A stretch of DNA of 64,000 nucleotides, taken from NCBI GenBank assembly GCA_022709425.1, contig JAKLIW010000012.1, forward strand, positions 1 to 64,000, in the 5' to 3' direction. Positions 33,435 to 42,438 of this stretch are shown piece after piece. Source of the stretch: a bacterium. Lineage in GTDB: Bacteria > UBP6 > UBA1177 > JAKLFG01. How positions within the stretch are numbered: the stretch's first letter is position 1; each line of letters begins with the position of its first letter. Below the pieces are notes generated by a model. The model saw only the letters and a list, made by a program, of their open reading frames with translations, did no database searches and was not told where the DNA came from. The translations under genes were made by a program, and so were the position numbers.

Positions 33435-35102
33435 ATGAGAGGAAACTGTTTACTGCGATCTGTCTGCCTGTTGATCGTGATGATCCCGCTTTTCTTGGGA
33501 GGAGAGGAGACCGCCGTCGCGCCGACGGGGCCTGCGGTCGAAGCAGAGCCCGTGCCGCAGGAAGAGGCGTCGGCCGCGCCAAAGGAAACGCCGCCGCCGT
33601 TGGTGTTGTTCTCCGCGGAGGAACAGATATCTTTCGACGCCGAGGGAAAGATACGGGTGATCGACAGCGGGTTGCGCACCCGGTTCGGCCTGTTCCCCGA
33701 GGTGGTCGGTTTCAAGCAGGCGTTGCTGTTCAAAAGGGGAGAGACATTTGAGTTGGCGATAACCACCGAGAAGGAAGGCGCAACGACCGATGTGCGTATC
33801 GCGTTGTCCGCCGAACAGGCGGATGCACTGCGCGCCCGGATAACGGCGGCGAACGCTCCGGTAGCGGTCATCGCGCCGCAGCCGAAAGAAGCGCCGGTCG
33901 CCGCGCCGGCCGCTGTCACTACGGCGGCATCGCGCCGTTCGGTGATCGATGAAGAAGAAGCGGACGGATTCGCCCCGTTCCTTGCCTATACCGCGCTTTG
34001 GTCGGGAGGATACGGGCTCCTGATGCCCTATATCTTCGGCGGCGAGGATACTCATTGGGCCTACTATCCCGGCGTGTCTCTTCTGACGGCGGGAGGCGGT
34101 TTCGCCGCCGCCTATTTTCTGGGCCGCGATGCCTATATAACGCGCGGCATGGCCTTCGCTTCGGCCGAAGGGGCCTTCCGCGGCGGGGTCGACGGAGTGA
34201 ACCTCTTCTGGCTCATCGCCGGTAGTCTCTACATGAAGGATCATGAACACGGTGATGCCCATCTCAAGAACGATATCGGTCTTGATAACGAGACCTACGG
34301 ACGGCTGATGGCCGCTTCCGCCATGTTGTTCAGTATGGGAGAGTACGCGCTGGGTCTCTGGTATGCGTCCAGCCATGGTCTGACCGGCGGCGAATCGCGG
34401 ATACTGGGGGTCGGTTCACTCCTTGGGTATGTCACGATGCTGGAGCTGTCGGCGACGATATTCGACGGTCTGTATGCCGGGGACCGGTCGGCGACCCGCA
34501 TTATTCCGGCCATGATGCTGGCGGGCGGTGTGGGGGGGCTGTTCCTCGGTCATGCGGCAAATTCGTGGGATCATTACACCGAAGGCGATGCCTCGCTCAT
34601 CCAGACGAGCGTCGCGCTGGGCACCTATCTGCCGATAACCATCGCGGTTGCGGCGAGGTCGCTGGATGCCCGGGTGTACGCCGGGGTATCGCTGTTGGGG
34701 ACCGTCGGCGGCGCGGTAGGCGGCTACTATCTGCTCAAGGGACTCGATTTTTCCAATATGGATGCCTTCATCATCGATCTGGGCACCCTCGCGGGCGGCT
34801 TGACCACCGCCGGGATCGCGGTGCTTGCCGCCATGAAGACCGACCAGTGGGAAACGGTTCATCTTGCCTCGTCGATAGGAACGCTCGGTGGTTTCGCCCT
34901 CATGTATTATCTCTACCGCGAGAAGGGACTGCGGCAGGCGGAAGGGAATGAACGGACCAGCTGGCGTTTCCAGCTTAATCCGGTCGGCATCGCGACGGCC
35001 CTTTCGGCGGGCCGTCCGGCGACACCCAACAGCGAGGAGGATCTGCGGATACTGCGTGAGACACCCGCCGCCCCGATCGCCTCGTTCGAGTACCGCTGGT
35101 AA
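33435..35102 (+). CDS. Exported multi-helix membrane protein, unknown
   Basis: About 555 residues. A signal sequence (SVCLLIVMIPLFLGG), a Pro/Ala/Glu-rich stretch and a small beta segment precede a long C-terminal region from about residue 180. That region has some ten hydrophobic, Gly/Ala-rich segments (SLLTAGGGFAAAYFLGRDA, VSLLGTVGGAVGGYYLLKG, IGTLGGFALMYYLYREKG). The pattern looks like a repeated helical-hairpin membrane array rather than a transporter family I know. GGGAGG six bases upstream supports ATG 33435; in-frame ATGs further upstream lack this. Confidence 0.65.
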   Translation: MRGNCLLRSVCLLIVMIPLFLGGEETAVAPTGPAVEAEPVPQEEASAAPKETPPPLVLFSAEEQISFDAEGKIRVIDSGLRTRFGLFPEVVGFKQALLFKRGETFELAITTEKEGATTDVRIALSAEQADALRARITAANAPVAVIAPQPKEAPVAAPAAVTTAASRRSVIDEEEADGFAPFLAYTALWSGGYGLLMPYIFGGEDTHWAYYPGVSLLTAGGGFAAAYFLGRDAYITRGMAFASAEGAFRGGVDGVNLFWLIAGSLYMKDHEHGDAHLKNDIGLDNETYGRLMAASAMLFSMGEYALGLWYASSHGLTGGESRILGVGSLLGYVTMLELSATIFDGLYAGDRSATRIIPAMMLAGGVGGLFLGHAANSWDHYTEGDASLIQTSVALGTYLPITIAVAARSLDARVYAGVSLLGTVGGAVGGYYLLKGLDFSNMDAFIIDLGTLAGGLTTAGIAVLAAMKTDQWETVHLASSIGTLGGFALMYYLYREKGLRQAEGNERTSWRFQLNPVGIATALSAGRPATPNSEEDLRILRETPAAPIASFEYRW

Positions 35103-35111
35103 GATCCCAGT

Positions 35112-35139
35112 TGCAATTTCCAAATAATTTGCTAGGGTA
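35112..35139 (+). promoter_or_regulatory. Promoter for FMN-binding lipoprotein
   Basis: TTGCAA (35112-35117), 16-bp spacer, TAGGGT (35134-35139), 26 bp upstream of the start codon. Confidence 0.5.
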
Positions 35140-35165
35140 AAGCAGGTTTTTTAGGGAGCCTGCGG

Positions 35166-35903
35166 ATGCCGAGATATCTCATACTGATACTGGCTACGTC
35201 GCTGTTTGCGGCGTGCGATGAGCCGTCGCCGCAGTGGAAGGACGACCATGCGGTGATTGACGATGGGGAAAAGGACATAAACGACGAAAGGGACATAAAA
35301 GACGAGGATCTGTTTGATCAGACCGATCAGCTGGACCAGCCCGATGTCGACGATGCCGTGCCGGATGATCCGGTGTCGGTCGATTGCACCGTCGCCGATC
35401 CCACGACGGCCGAAAAGAACGCTCTTGAAGAGCTTTTCCCCGAGGACGATACCGCATTCTGCACCGACAAAACGCCGAGCGGCGTCGACTATTTCATCGC
35501 GGTAAGAGAGGGAGAAACGATAGGATACGCCTTTCCCGCCACCAACATCGGATTCGGTATGCGGGGAGAGGGGGCGCCCGTTACTGCGATCACGGGCTTG
35601 ACCTCTGAAGGGGTGAGTATCGGCATTCAGATAACGCAACAGAACGAATCGTGGTGGTACCGGATGGGGCAGTGGTTCTTCGACCAGTTCAAGGATATCG
35701 ACATCACTCAGATAACGCTCGATCCGAAATACAATAAGAATTGTTATCCCTGTTCCGAGATGTACGACGCGTTCAAGCCCTTCACCGTCGACGCGGTCTC
35801 GGGAGCGACCTACACCTCAAACGCCGTCACCAAGGATGTGTGGGATGCGATCTATCTGTACGACGAACTCTTCTCGCCGCCTACGGTGAACACTGCGCCG
35901 TAA
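35166..35903 (+). CDS. FMN-binding (flavinylated) lipoprotein
   Basis: A 245-residue lipoprotein: lipobox LFAACDE, a very acidic tether (about residues 20-65 rich in Asp/Glu), then an FMN-bind domain like that of RnfG/NqrC. Near the C-terminus DAVSGATYTS contains the DxxSGAT flavinylation motif, with Thr215 the expected site for covalent FMN added by ApbE. YFIAVREGETIGYAFP and GEGAPVTAITGL are the usual upstream strands. Such proteins pass electrons outside the inner membrane. Two Cys residues (CYPC) are extra. Its last 23 bases overlap the convergent gene. Confidence 0.82.
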   Translation: MPRYLILILATSLFAACDEPSPQWKDDHAVIDDGEKDINDERDIKDEDLFDQTDQLDQPDVDDAVPDDPVSVDCTVADPTTAEKNALEELFPEDDTAFCTDKTPSGVDYFIAVREGETIGYAFPATNIGFGMRGEGAPVTAITGLTSEGVSIGIQITQQNESWWYRMGQWFFDQFKDIDITQITLDPKYNKNCYPCSEMYDAFKPFTVDAVSGATYTSNAVTKDVWDAIYLYDELFSPPTVNTAP

Positions 35904-37536
35904 CGTCGTTCCCCTCTATCTGCGGGATGCCGTACCATTCGGTCAGCCGGTCGCGGAGCTGTTCCGCCGCGCACTGCGGCAGTTCGGGATTGTCCACCAC
36001 AAAAAGGTTGCCGCCCAATCCGGTGAGCGCCGAGAATCCCATCATGCCGAGCAGGGGATTGTAGCCGACGGCCAGATCGCCGCCGATCGAAACGAGCGAA
36101 GGAAATGCGTCGGTCGCCGCGAGAGAATCGTTCATAAGTATCGAGACGCGCCCCGCGATATGAAAAAGCCCCGAAAGCGCCGCGAGATCGCGGAGCGACG
36201 GGTTCTCCTTGATCTCAAGGGCGTTGTTGAGTGCGTAGAGGGTCGCCAGCCCCGCGAGGTCGGTCAGGAGGGGGTTGCCGATGACCGAAAGGCCGCCGGC
36301 CGTCTGAATGGCGGGGAAAGAGCCGAGTTTCTCCAGCGCGGGATTGCGATGGATCACGATATAGGCTTCGACCGCGTTCAACATCGGCGGTCCGAAAGGA
36401 TCGACCAGTTCGCCGTTCTCCCGCAGGATGAACGAACCGGTTATCTGTATGAGGTGTTTGAGAGCGTCCAGAGAACGGATGCCGCAGCGTTCGATGGTGA
36501 GCGAACCGTTCACCTGCTGGAGCGCCTCGAGTCCTTTGAGCGCGGCGAGTTCGGGATTGTCATACAGCCCGATATCGCCCGAGGAAAGGAGCCCCTCCAG
36601 CCCGGCAAGAGATCGCATTTCCCGATTATTGCGGATCGTGATCCGGGAGAGATGGGTCAGAAGAAGCGGTGCGGTCGAAAGTCCGACAAGGCCGTCGTTG
36701 TCCGCCAAGAAGAGCGAATCAAGGGTCGAGAGCAGTGGTAATCCCGACAGCGTCACCATCTGGTCGTTATCGATGAGGAAGAAAGAGCCCGGTATGGTGC
36801 GCAACGCCGGCAGATCGAGCGACGAAAGACGCGGGTTGCGTTCCAACCAGAGCGCGCCGGCATTCTCGACGGAGGGCAGGCCGATAGTTGAGAGCCGCCG
36901 GTTGTTCTTGGCGCGGATCTCGCCGCCGACCGCCTGTAGTGCGGTCATATCCGAAAGATCGATCAGTCGCACATTGTCGACGACCTGTAGCGATCCGCCG
37001 ATGCTTTTAAGCGAACGAAGGCCCTGCAGATCGTTCAGCAGGACATTGCGCGCGATGATGAGCGACCCCTCTATCCGTTCGATGGTGTGTAGCTCTTCGA
37101 CCGCGGTGAGTATCGTTGCGTCGATGGAAAGGTCGCCGGCGATACGGTCGCACCCGATGAAGTGGGGCAACGAGAGCTCATTTACCTCTGCATCGCCGTC
37201 GCACAGACCGTTCCAGTCGATATCGGGCACGAGGTCCGCTTCGTCGGTGAACTCCGGCGTGTCCGCATCATCCGACAGGCCGGGCAGATCGGGGGCGGCC
37301 GTCTTGTCGACATCGGGGAGCGGCGGCCGGTCGCTATCGGGTGCCGCTAGGTCGCTGTCGGGTCGTTCGACACAGAACCCTTGCTCGCACAAAAAGTCCT
37401 TCTCGCAGAATATCAGGGCACTACAGGCTTCTCCGAGACCGGCGGTGTCGAAGGCGTCGTCATAAAGACCGCCCTCTTTTTCACAGGCGGCGAGCATGCA
37501 GAGCACCATTATGAGGATAGAGAGGGCACGCATCAT
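35881..37536 (-). CDS. Receptor-L/LRR-like repeat surface lipoprotein
   Basis: A 551-residue lipoprotein: lipobox MLAACE, a small Cys motif (CSALIFCEKDFLCEQGFC), an acidic Asp/Pro tether to about residue 105, then a long solenoid of about fifteen 23-25-residue units such as IEGSLIIARNVLLNDLQGLRSL and IPGSFFLIDNDQMVTLSGLP cut by regular Leu, Ile and Asn. The units resemble receptor-L or fungal ECM33-type beta helices more than classic LRRs. A ligand-binding surface role is plausible. The 3' end overlaps the FMN lipoprotein gene tail to tail by 23 bp. Confidence 0.75.
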   Translation of the reverse strand: MMRALSILIMVLCMLAACEKEGGLYDDAFDTAGLGEACSALIFCEKDFLCEQGFCVERPDSDLAAPDSDRPPLPDVDKTAAPDLPGLSDDADTPEFTDEADLVPDIDWNGLCDGDAEVNELSLPHFIGCDRIAGDLSIDATILTAVEELHTIERIEGSLIIARNVLLNDLQGLRSLKSIGGSLQVVDNVRLIDLSDMTALQAVGGEIRAKNNRRLSTIGLPSVENAGALWLERNPRLSSLDLPALRTIPGSFFLIDNDQMVTLSGLPLLSTLDSLFLADNDGLVGLSTAPLLLTHLSRITIRNNREMRSLAGLEGLLSSGDIGLYDNPELAALKGLEALQQVNGSLTIERCGIRSLDALKHLIQITGSFILRENGELVDPFGPPMLNAVEAYIVIHRNPALEKLGSFPAIQTAGGLSVIGNPLLTDLAGLATLYALNNALEIKENPSLRDLAALSGLFHIAGRVSILMNDSLAATDAFPSLVSIGGDLAVGYNPLLGMMGFSALTGLGGNLFVVDNPELPQCAAEQLRDRLTEWYGIPQIEGNDVTAQCSP

Positions 37537-37556
37537 CGCTCCCTAGGTTCTTCCTG

Positions 37557-37584
37557 ATTGTACCGGAGCGGCGCGGAGAGTCAA
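37557..37584 (-). promoter_or_regulatory. Promoter for receptor-L-like lipoprotein
   Basis: Minus strand TTGACT (37584-37579), 16-bp spacer, TACAAT (37562-37557), 21 bp upstream of the start. Confidence 0.6.
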
Positions 37585-37600
37585 TAACGCGAAGGATCGA

Positions 37601-38278
37601 TCACTCGCTGCCGGGGCACTGTTTGGAGAGTTCCTGTATCCGGCCGCGCATCTCTTCCGAGGTGACGGTGTAGTGATCGGTGATATACTTGAGACGCATC
37701 TTGACGGCGGGACAGCGATCCTTCTTGGCGTAGAACTCGGCGACCGCCAGTTCGCGCGACAGGAGCATCGTTTCGGCTTCGGCCAGTTTATCCTGCGCCT
37801 CCTTCACGAACTTGCCCTGCGGATAGAGGCGGAGATATTCGCGGTACTGTTCGGCCGCCTTCTCGACGCTGTCGGAAAGGTCCTTCTCCTCGGCGGGGGG
37901 GAGGATCCAGAAATCGCTCGGCCGTTGTTCGAAAGTGCAGTTGCCCATCTGGAACGCGGCGCGGTCGGCAAGTTCATGGTTGGGGCGCATCTGGAGGAAG
38001 AGTTTGTATATCTCGAAGGCGGCGGCGAACTCCTCGCGCATGAAATGGGTATCGGCCAGTCCGATGCGGGCGAACGGTTCCCACTTGCTGTAGCTGTAGT
38101 CGGAGATGACCTTCAGGAACTGTTCCTGCGCATCCTCGTAATCGCCCTGATCCAGATAGGCGGCGCCGGTGCGGTACAGCTTCTCGGCCTCCGATTCAGC
38201 GCCGGTGATGACCGGTGCCGAGGAGCATCCCGCCGCGAGGATGACCGCGCAGACGAGGCAGTTCAGTGCATGTTTCAC
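37601..38278 (-). CDS. BamD-like TPR lipoprotein
   Basis: A 225-residue lipoprotein (lipobox LAAGCSS). The mature part is a run of TPR units (AEKLYRTGAAYLDQGDYEDAQEQF, and YSKWEPFARIGLADTHF in register) like BamD/ComL, the outer-membrane assembly lipoprotein, or YbgF. It begins with GTG at 38278, with GGAGG seven bases upstream, overlapping batE by four bases. Being the last gene of the bat operon, it may be a dedicated envelope partner rather than the housekeeping BamD. Confidence 0.75.
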   Translation of the reverse strand: MKHALNCLVCAVILAAGCSSAPVITGAESEAEKLYRTGAAYLDQGDYEDAQEQFLKVISDYSYSKWEPFARIGLADTHFMREEFAAAFEIYKLFLQMRPNHELADRAAFQMGNCTFEQRPSDFWILPPAEEKDLSDSVEKAAEQYREYLRLYPQGKFVKEAQDKLAEAETMLLSRELAVAEFYAKKDRCPAVKMRLKYITDHYTVTSEEMRGRIQELSKQCPGSE

Positions 38279-38979
38279 TCTATCCTCCGGGTTAGATGTC
38301 GGATCTGCGGGGCATGTATCCAGCCCTCGATATTGTCCTGAAAACTCTTTGCCTTGATCCAGCCTTCCGAGGCGGCGGTCATCTCGAGCACCTCCCCTTC
38401 GCGTACCTTCCCGACCGCCGTGAGGGCCGTATCGGGGCCGCTCTTGAGCTCTGCGGCGGTGAGCGCGACGGCGTATAACTGGGCGCCGGTGTCGCGGTAG
38501 CGGACGACGAAGAGCACCGCGAAAAGCACCGTCAGCATGAACAGCGGGACCAGCATCAGCCGTAATTTCCATCCCGGCCGCGCGAGGTAGGCCAGCAAGG
38601 TGCCCACGAACAGGTAGAGGAAGAGGAAGAACAGCAGCATCACCGGCACGATATCGCCGCCCGGCTCGGTGAGCCGTTTGGGGATCGTGACATGCAGATC
38701 GGTCGCAAGGGTATCGAGATTGTTGCGCGCCTCCTTCAGGTCGGGGGCCGCCTGCAGTGCCTGCAGATAATGGTAGAGCGCCGTTCCGCGCCGGCCCTGT
38801 TTCTGGGCGACCACACCGAGATTGTAATGCGACAGCGGGTCGAATGGATCGCGGTCAAGCTGTGCGTTCAGCGCTTCTTCAGCCGCGCGGTAATCCTTTT
38901 TCCCATAAAGTTCGAATAGGTCCGCCGCAACGACGGGGAGTGTCACGATCAGTATCAGAAGGCAGGCAAGCCGCTTCAT
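38275..38979 (-). CDS. batE: BatE-like TPR/SH3 membrane protein
   Basis: A 234-residue protein: signal peptide, two TPR-like units (KKDYRAAEEALNAQLDRDP and SHYNLGVVAQKQGRRGTALY), two membrane helices at about residues 110-160 (VMLLFFLFLYLFVGTLLAYL) and a C-terminal SH3-like domain (AVGKVREGEVLEMTAASEGW). This is the BatE layout of aerotolerance operons. It should sit in the inner membrane with TPRs in the periplasm. It overlaps batD and the BamD-like gene by four bases each. Confidence 0.8.
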   Translation of the reverse strand: MKRLACLLILIVTLPVVAADLFELYGKKDYRAAEEALNAQLDRDPFDPLSHYNLGVVAQKQGRRGTALYHYLQALQAAPDLKEARNNLDTLATDLHVTIPKRLTEPGGDIVPVMLLFFLFLYLFVGTLLAYLARPGWKLRLMLVPLFMLTVLFAVLFVVRYRDTGAQLYAVALTAAELKSGPDTALTAVGKVREGEVLEMTAASEGWIKAKSFQDNIEGWIHAPQIRHLTRRIE

Positions 38980-40721
38980 GGGCGCCTCCGTGTGGTCCGC
39001 AGAAGTGTCACCGCCCGCCCCTTCAGCGCCGCGAGATCTGCGTTCCCGGTCCCTGAATAAAGAGCGTTTTGCAGGTCGCGGGCCAGTTCCATGAGCGGCC
39101 GCAGTCCTTCGGCGGCCCGTTTCTCCATTTCGCGCACCCGTTCCCCTTTGAGCGCGATGCCGGTTACCGCCGCTACCGCGTCGTAGTAGGTGTTGAGCAG
39201 TGTGGTTGCGTCGGGCGCCGCTTCGAGCCGCCGTTCCCATTCGCGCAGGATGAAGATCTTCTTCTCGCGCCGGCTCCGCAGGAATCCGATGATGAGCCAC
39301 CAGAACGAGCCGATCAGGAGCAGCAGCAGCGGCAGGGCGAGGGCGATGCGGAACAGCGGCCGTTCGGTCAGCGGCGTCAGATCGTACACCGCCATGCCGG
39401 ACGGCAGTTCGCGGAGCAGTTCATAGCTGACCGTCCGTTTCGATTCTTCGGCCGCCGTCGGATCGGGGGCGAGTTCTCCCACCGTGACGGCCACGGGGCG
39501 GGTGGCGAGCGTCCGCCAGCCCTTCTGACGGTCGTAGGTATCGATCGTTACCGCCGGCAGTTCGTATGCTCCGGCGCGCAGCCCTTTGATCATGAACTTG
39601 AAGGTCTTGGTGCCGCACAACCGCGTGCCGTCCCAGCGGGTATCGACCTTGATATCGGGAGCGAATATCTTGAGTCCGCCGTTCCCGGTGAGGGGAAGGT
39701 CGAGCTGCGGGAGGTTGCCGCACCCGGTGATGGTGTAGGTGAGGGTGTCGAGCGGCTTCTGTTTGTCGAGCGAGAGGATGGTATGGCTTTGCGTCACGTC
39801 GAGATCGCCCACGATGCCGCCGGGATGTTTATCGGCGTCGGGGAGCGGCGCGAGGTCGAGCGATAGGGCGATGGAGGAAAGCGACCGCTTGCGTGCATCG
39901 AAGAATCCGCCGGTCATCACATCGAGTATCATCTGGGTCGCTCCCACCCGGTCGGCCTTCGCATCGGGGATGAGGATATAGCGTTTGAGGAGCGCGTGAT
40001 CGTAGACCGTTCCGTCGATATTGGTACGGCCGAAGGAAAGTTTGCGCGGCGCCTCTATCTCCTCGCTCCAGCCGTTCTCAAAGGCGGGAAGGCGGTAGAA
40101 CGAAAGGTCAGATATGAGATTCTTCTGGGTGAAGAGATAGTAGCTGACGATCAGCGGTTCGCCGCGGTAATGCGGTTCTTCGGGCGCCACCACCACGCGG
40201 ACGAAAAAGCGGCCGGTCTGTTTCTCCCACGCCGAAAGCGGGGCGAACAGGGCGCTGCCGACGGCCGCCGTGCCGGCGCCGGTATCGGGCGTCGTCCCCG
40301 GCGTTCCCGGCGTGGCCGGATTCTGCGGGGCGCTGGAGCCGGTAACGGTGACACGCACCTGATTCGACCGGATCTCTTTGCCCTTTTCCAGCACGAGCAC
40401 CGCCGGGCCGATGGTGAACTGTCCGCCGCGCTGCGGGCGGAGGATATAGGTGACGATCCGCTCCTTGCGGGAGCTCATCGATCCGTTGACGATGCTGATC
40501 GAACTGGAGCTCGATTCGCCGCGGTTCTCAAGGTCGAATCCCGAAAAGTCGGGCTCCTTCACCTCCGTAATATCCTCTTTGGCATCGTCCACGATGGTGA
40601 GGGTGAGGGTCAGTTCGTCGCCGACCGACAGGCTTTGCCGGTCGATCTCCAACTGGGCGGAGGTGGCCGACGCGGTACCCCAAACAACGAATAAGAGTAT
40701 GAAAAATAAGCCGGTTCTCAC
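38976..40721 (-). CDS. batD: BatD (oxygen-tolerance) membrane protein
   Basis: A 581-residue BatD protein. After a signal peptide come beta-sandwich repeats: LEIDRQSLSVGDELTLTLTI, DFSGFDLENRGESSSSSISI and ILRPQRGGQFTIGPAVLVLE are typical of the family. A membrane helix near residues 455-480 (LFRIALALPLLLLLIGSFWW) and a cytoplasmic helical tail finish it. BatD works with the VWA proteins BatA and BatB in the envelope; the molecular role is unsettled. Confidence 0.88.
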   Translation of the reverse strand: MRTGLFFILLFVVWGTASATSAQLEIDRQSLSVGDELTLTLTIVDDAKEDITEVKEPDFSGFDLENRGESSSSSISIVNGSMSSRKERIVTYILRPQRGGQFTIGPAVLVLEKGKEIRSNQVRVTVTGSSAPQNPATPGTPGTTPDTGAGTAAVGSALFAPLSAWEKQTGRFFVRVVVAPEEPHYRGEPLIVSYYLFTQKNLISDLSFYRLPAFENGWSEEIEAPRKLSFGRTNIDGTVYDHALLKRYILIPDAKADRVGATQMILDVMTGGFFDARKRSLSSIALSLDLAPLPDADKHPGGIVGDLDVTQSHTILSLDKQKPLDTLTYTITGCGNLPQLDLPLTGNGGLKIFAPDIKVDTRWDGTRLCGTKTFKFMIKGLRAGAYELPAVTIDTYDRQKGWRTLATRPVAVTVGELAPDPTAAEESKRTVSYELLRELPSGMAVYDLTPLTERPLFRIALALPLLLLLIGSFWWLIIGFLRSRREKKIFILREWERRLEAAPDATTLLNTYYDAVAAVTGIALKGERVREMEKRAAEGLRPLMELARDLQNALYSGTGNADLAALKGRAVTLLRTTRRRP

Positions 40722-41464
40722 CAGGTCTGGCCTCCCTGCGGATCGCCTTCCCGTTCTAGCATGAAGGGGGTGATTTGTAAATTTTTGCGCTGGCGGAAGG
40801 GGGCGAGCATCTGTTTCTCGTCCTTTTTATCTTTTTCCTCTTTATCTTTCTCGGCCTGCGCCGCCTGCGCCTGTTCCTCTTTCTTCTCTTCCGGCTTCTG
40901 TTGTTCCTGCTGTTGCTGTTGTTCTTGCTGTTGTTGCTGGTCCTGCTTCTGCTCTTCTTGTTTTTGGTCTTGCTTCTGGTCTTCTTGTTTCTCGTCCTTT
41001 TTGTCCTTTTGGTCTTTTTTGTCCTTTTCTTCTTGTTGTTGCTGTTTCAGCAGACGCCTGACTATCTCAAGATTGGCGGCGGTGTCGCGGTCGGGACTGT
41101 TCTGGAGCGACCGCTTAAAGAAATTCTCCGCCTCCTGATACTGCTGTTTATTGGCGGCGAGCGCCCCGAGTCCGTCGTAGATGCGCGACCTGAGTTCGGG
41201 CGCCGGGTTCTGGGCGAGCGCCCCCTCCCAGGCCTTCCGGGCGCCGTCGGCGTCCCCTTTTTTGAGTAACGCTGCGCCGAGGTTGTAGGAGAGTTCGGGC
41301 GAATCGGCGCGCCGTTCGGCCCCTTTCTGGAACTCCGCGCCCGCTTCGTCGTATTTCTGTTCTTCGTATTTCGCGGTGCCGTCGCGATTCTCGGGAACCT
41401 CCTTCTGGAACGGAGTGAACGAGAAGGCGAGAAGCGCCGCCATGAAGATGAGACTGCGGTTCAT
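40718..41464 (-). CDS. batC: BatC TPR protein with Gln/Lys/Glu-rich tail
   Basis: A 248-residue protein with a signal sequence, three TPR-like units (YDEAGAEFQKGAERRADSPE, SYNLGAALLKKGDADGARKA and YQEAENFFKRSL), then from about residue 145 a highly charged low-complexity stretch of Gln, Lys, Glu and Asp (QQQQQEQ and EEKDKKD runs) of about 75 residues. That tail is common in BatC proteins. It overlaps batB and batD by four bases. Confidence 0.85.
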   Translation of the reverse strand: MNRSLIFMAALLAFSFTPFQKEVPENRDGTAKYEEQKYDEAGAEFQKGAERRADSPELSYNLGAALLKKGDADGARKAWEGALAQNPAPELRSRIYDGLGALAANKQQYQEAENFFKRSLQNSPDRDTAANLEIVRRLLKQQQQEEKDKKDQKDKKDEKQEDQKQDQKQEEQKQDQQQQQEQQQQQEQQKPEEKKEEQAQAAQAEKDKEEKDKKDEKQMLAPFRQRKNLQITPFMLEREGDPQGGQTW

Positions 41465-42438
41465 TGTTTCTCCTCCTTCCGGCCGACCGGTACGACGAGA
41501 AAGAGCGCGAAGAAAAGGATGCCGAGCCCGAGCGGCAGGGCGAACTGTTCGCGGTAGAGTTGGACCCGCTTCTCCTCGAGTTTGGTCCGGTTGCGGAACG
41601 ACTTGATGAAGGAGGAGAGCGTTTCCCCTTTCTGTATCTCGATCGCGCCGAGGCTTTCACGGCATTTGTCGAAGAAGGGCTGATTGAGTTTCGAGACGAC
41701 CGTTTCGCCACGCTCATTCTTGAGATAGTTGTCGCCCAACGATATCGGCGCCCCTTCGGCGGTGCCGAGCGGCAGTATCGCGAGGCTCACCTTCGCGTCG
41801 GCGATCTTCTGCCGTGTCGCCTCGAGATCGAGCGACGGGTCTTCACCGTCGGAAACGACGACCAGCAGTTTATCGGCATTCTCCGCGCCGCTTTTCAGCG
41901 TTTCGAGCGCCAGTTCCACCGCCGCGCCGAGCGCCGTTCCCTGTTTCTCTATCATCCCGGGCCGCAGATCGGCCGCTACCGCGAGCGCCGTATTGTAGTC
42001 AGCCGTCAGCGGGAGTTGCAGGAAGGCCGACCCGGCGAAGGGGACCACCGCGACGCGGTCGCCGCCCAGTTCGGTGATGGCGTCTATGAGGAGCCGTTTT
42101 CCCTTTTCAAAACGCGGTCCCTCCTCATCCTCGGCGAGCATCGAAAGGCTCACGTCGAACACGACGGCGACATCGATCCCCTCGTTCGACATGTTCACCT
42201 CCGCTTCGCCCATCTGCGGACGGACGGCGGCGAGATTGAGGAAGATGAGCGCCATCACGAGGAATATCCGGCGCAGCCACAGCGCCCGCTCCGAAAGGTT
42301 GGTCGCCTCGCTCTGTCGCGCCGCGCTGAAAAGCGCCGCGAACCGTTCGCGCCGCCGCCGGGCGACGGTGAAGTAGACCAGAAGCGCCGGGAACCAGACG
42401 AAGAAGAGGAGGAAATAGAGCGGCGCGCCGAACTTCAT
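41461..42438 (-). CDS. batB: BatB VWA-domain membrane protein
   Basis: A 325-residue protein: two N-terminal membrane helices (PLYFLLFFVWFPALLVYF and IFLVMALIFLNLAAV), a VWA domain beginning VAVVFDVSLSMLAED (MIDAS DxSxS) at about residue 95, and a C-terminal membrane helix (LGLGILFFALFLVV). BatB pairs with BatA, and the VWA domain probably binds another envelope protein through a divalent metal ion. It overlaps batA and batC by four bases. Confidence 0.88.
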   Translation of the reverse strand: MKFGAPLYFLLFFVWFPALLVYFTVARRRRERFAALFSAARQSEATNLSERALWLRRIFLVMALIFLNLAAVRPQMGEAEVNMSNEGIDVAVVFDVSLSMLAEDEEGPRFEKGKRLLIDAITELGGDRVAVVPFAGSAFLQLPLTADYNTALAVAADLRPGMIEKQGTALGAAVELALETLKSGAENADKLLVVVSDGEDPSLDLEATRQKIADAKVSLAILPLGTAEGAPISLGDNYLKNERGETVVSKLNQPFFDKCRESLGAIEIQKGETLSSFIKSFRNRTKLEEKRVQLYREQFALPLGLGILFFALFLVVPVGRKEEKQ

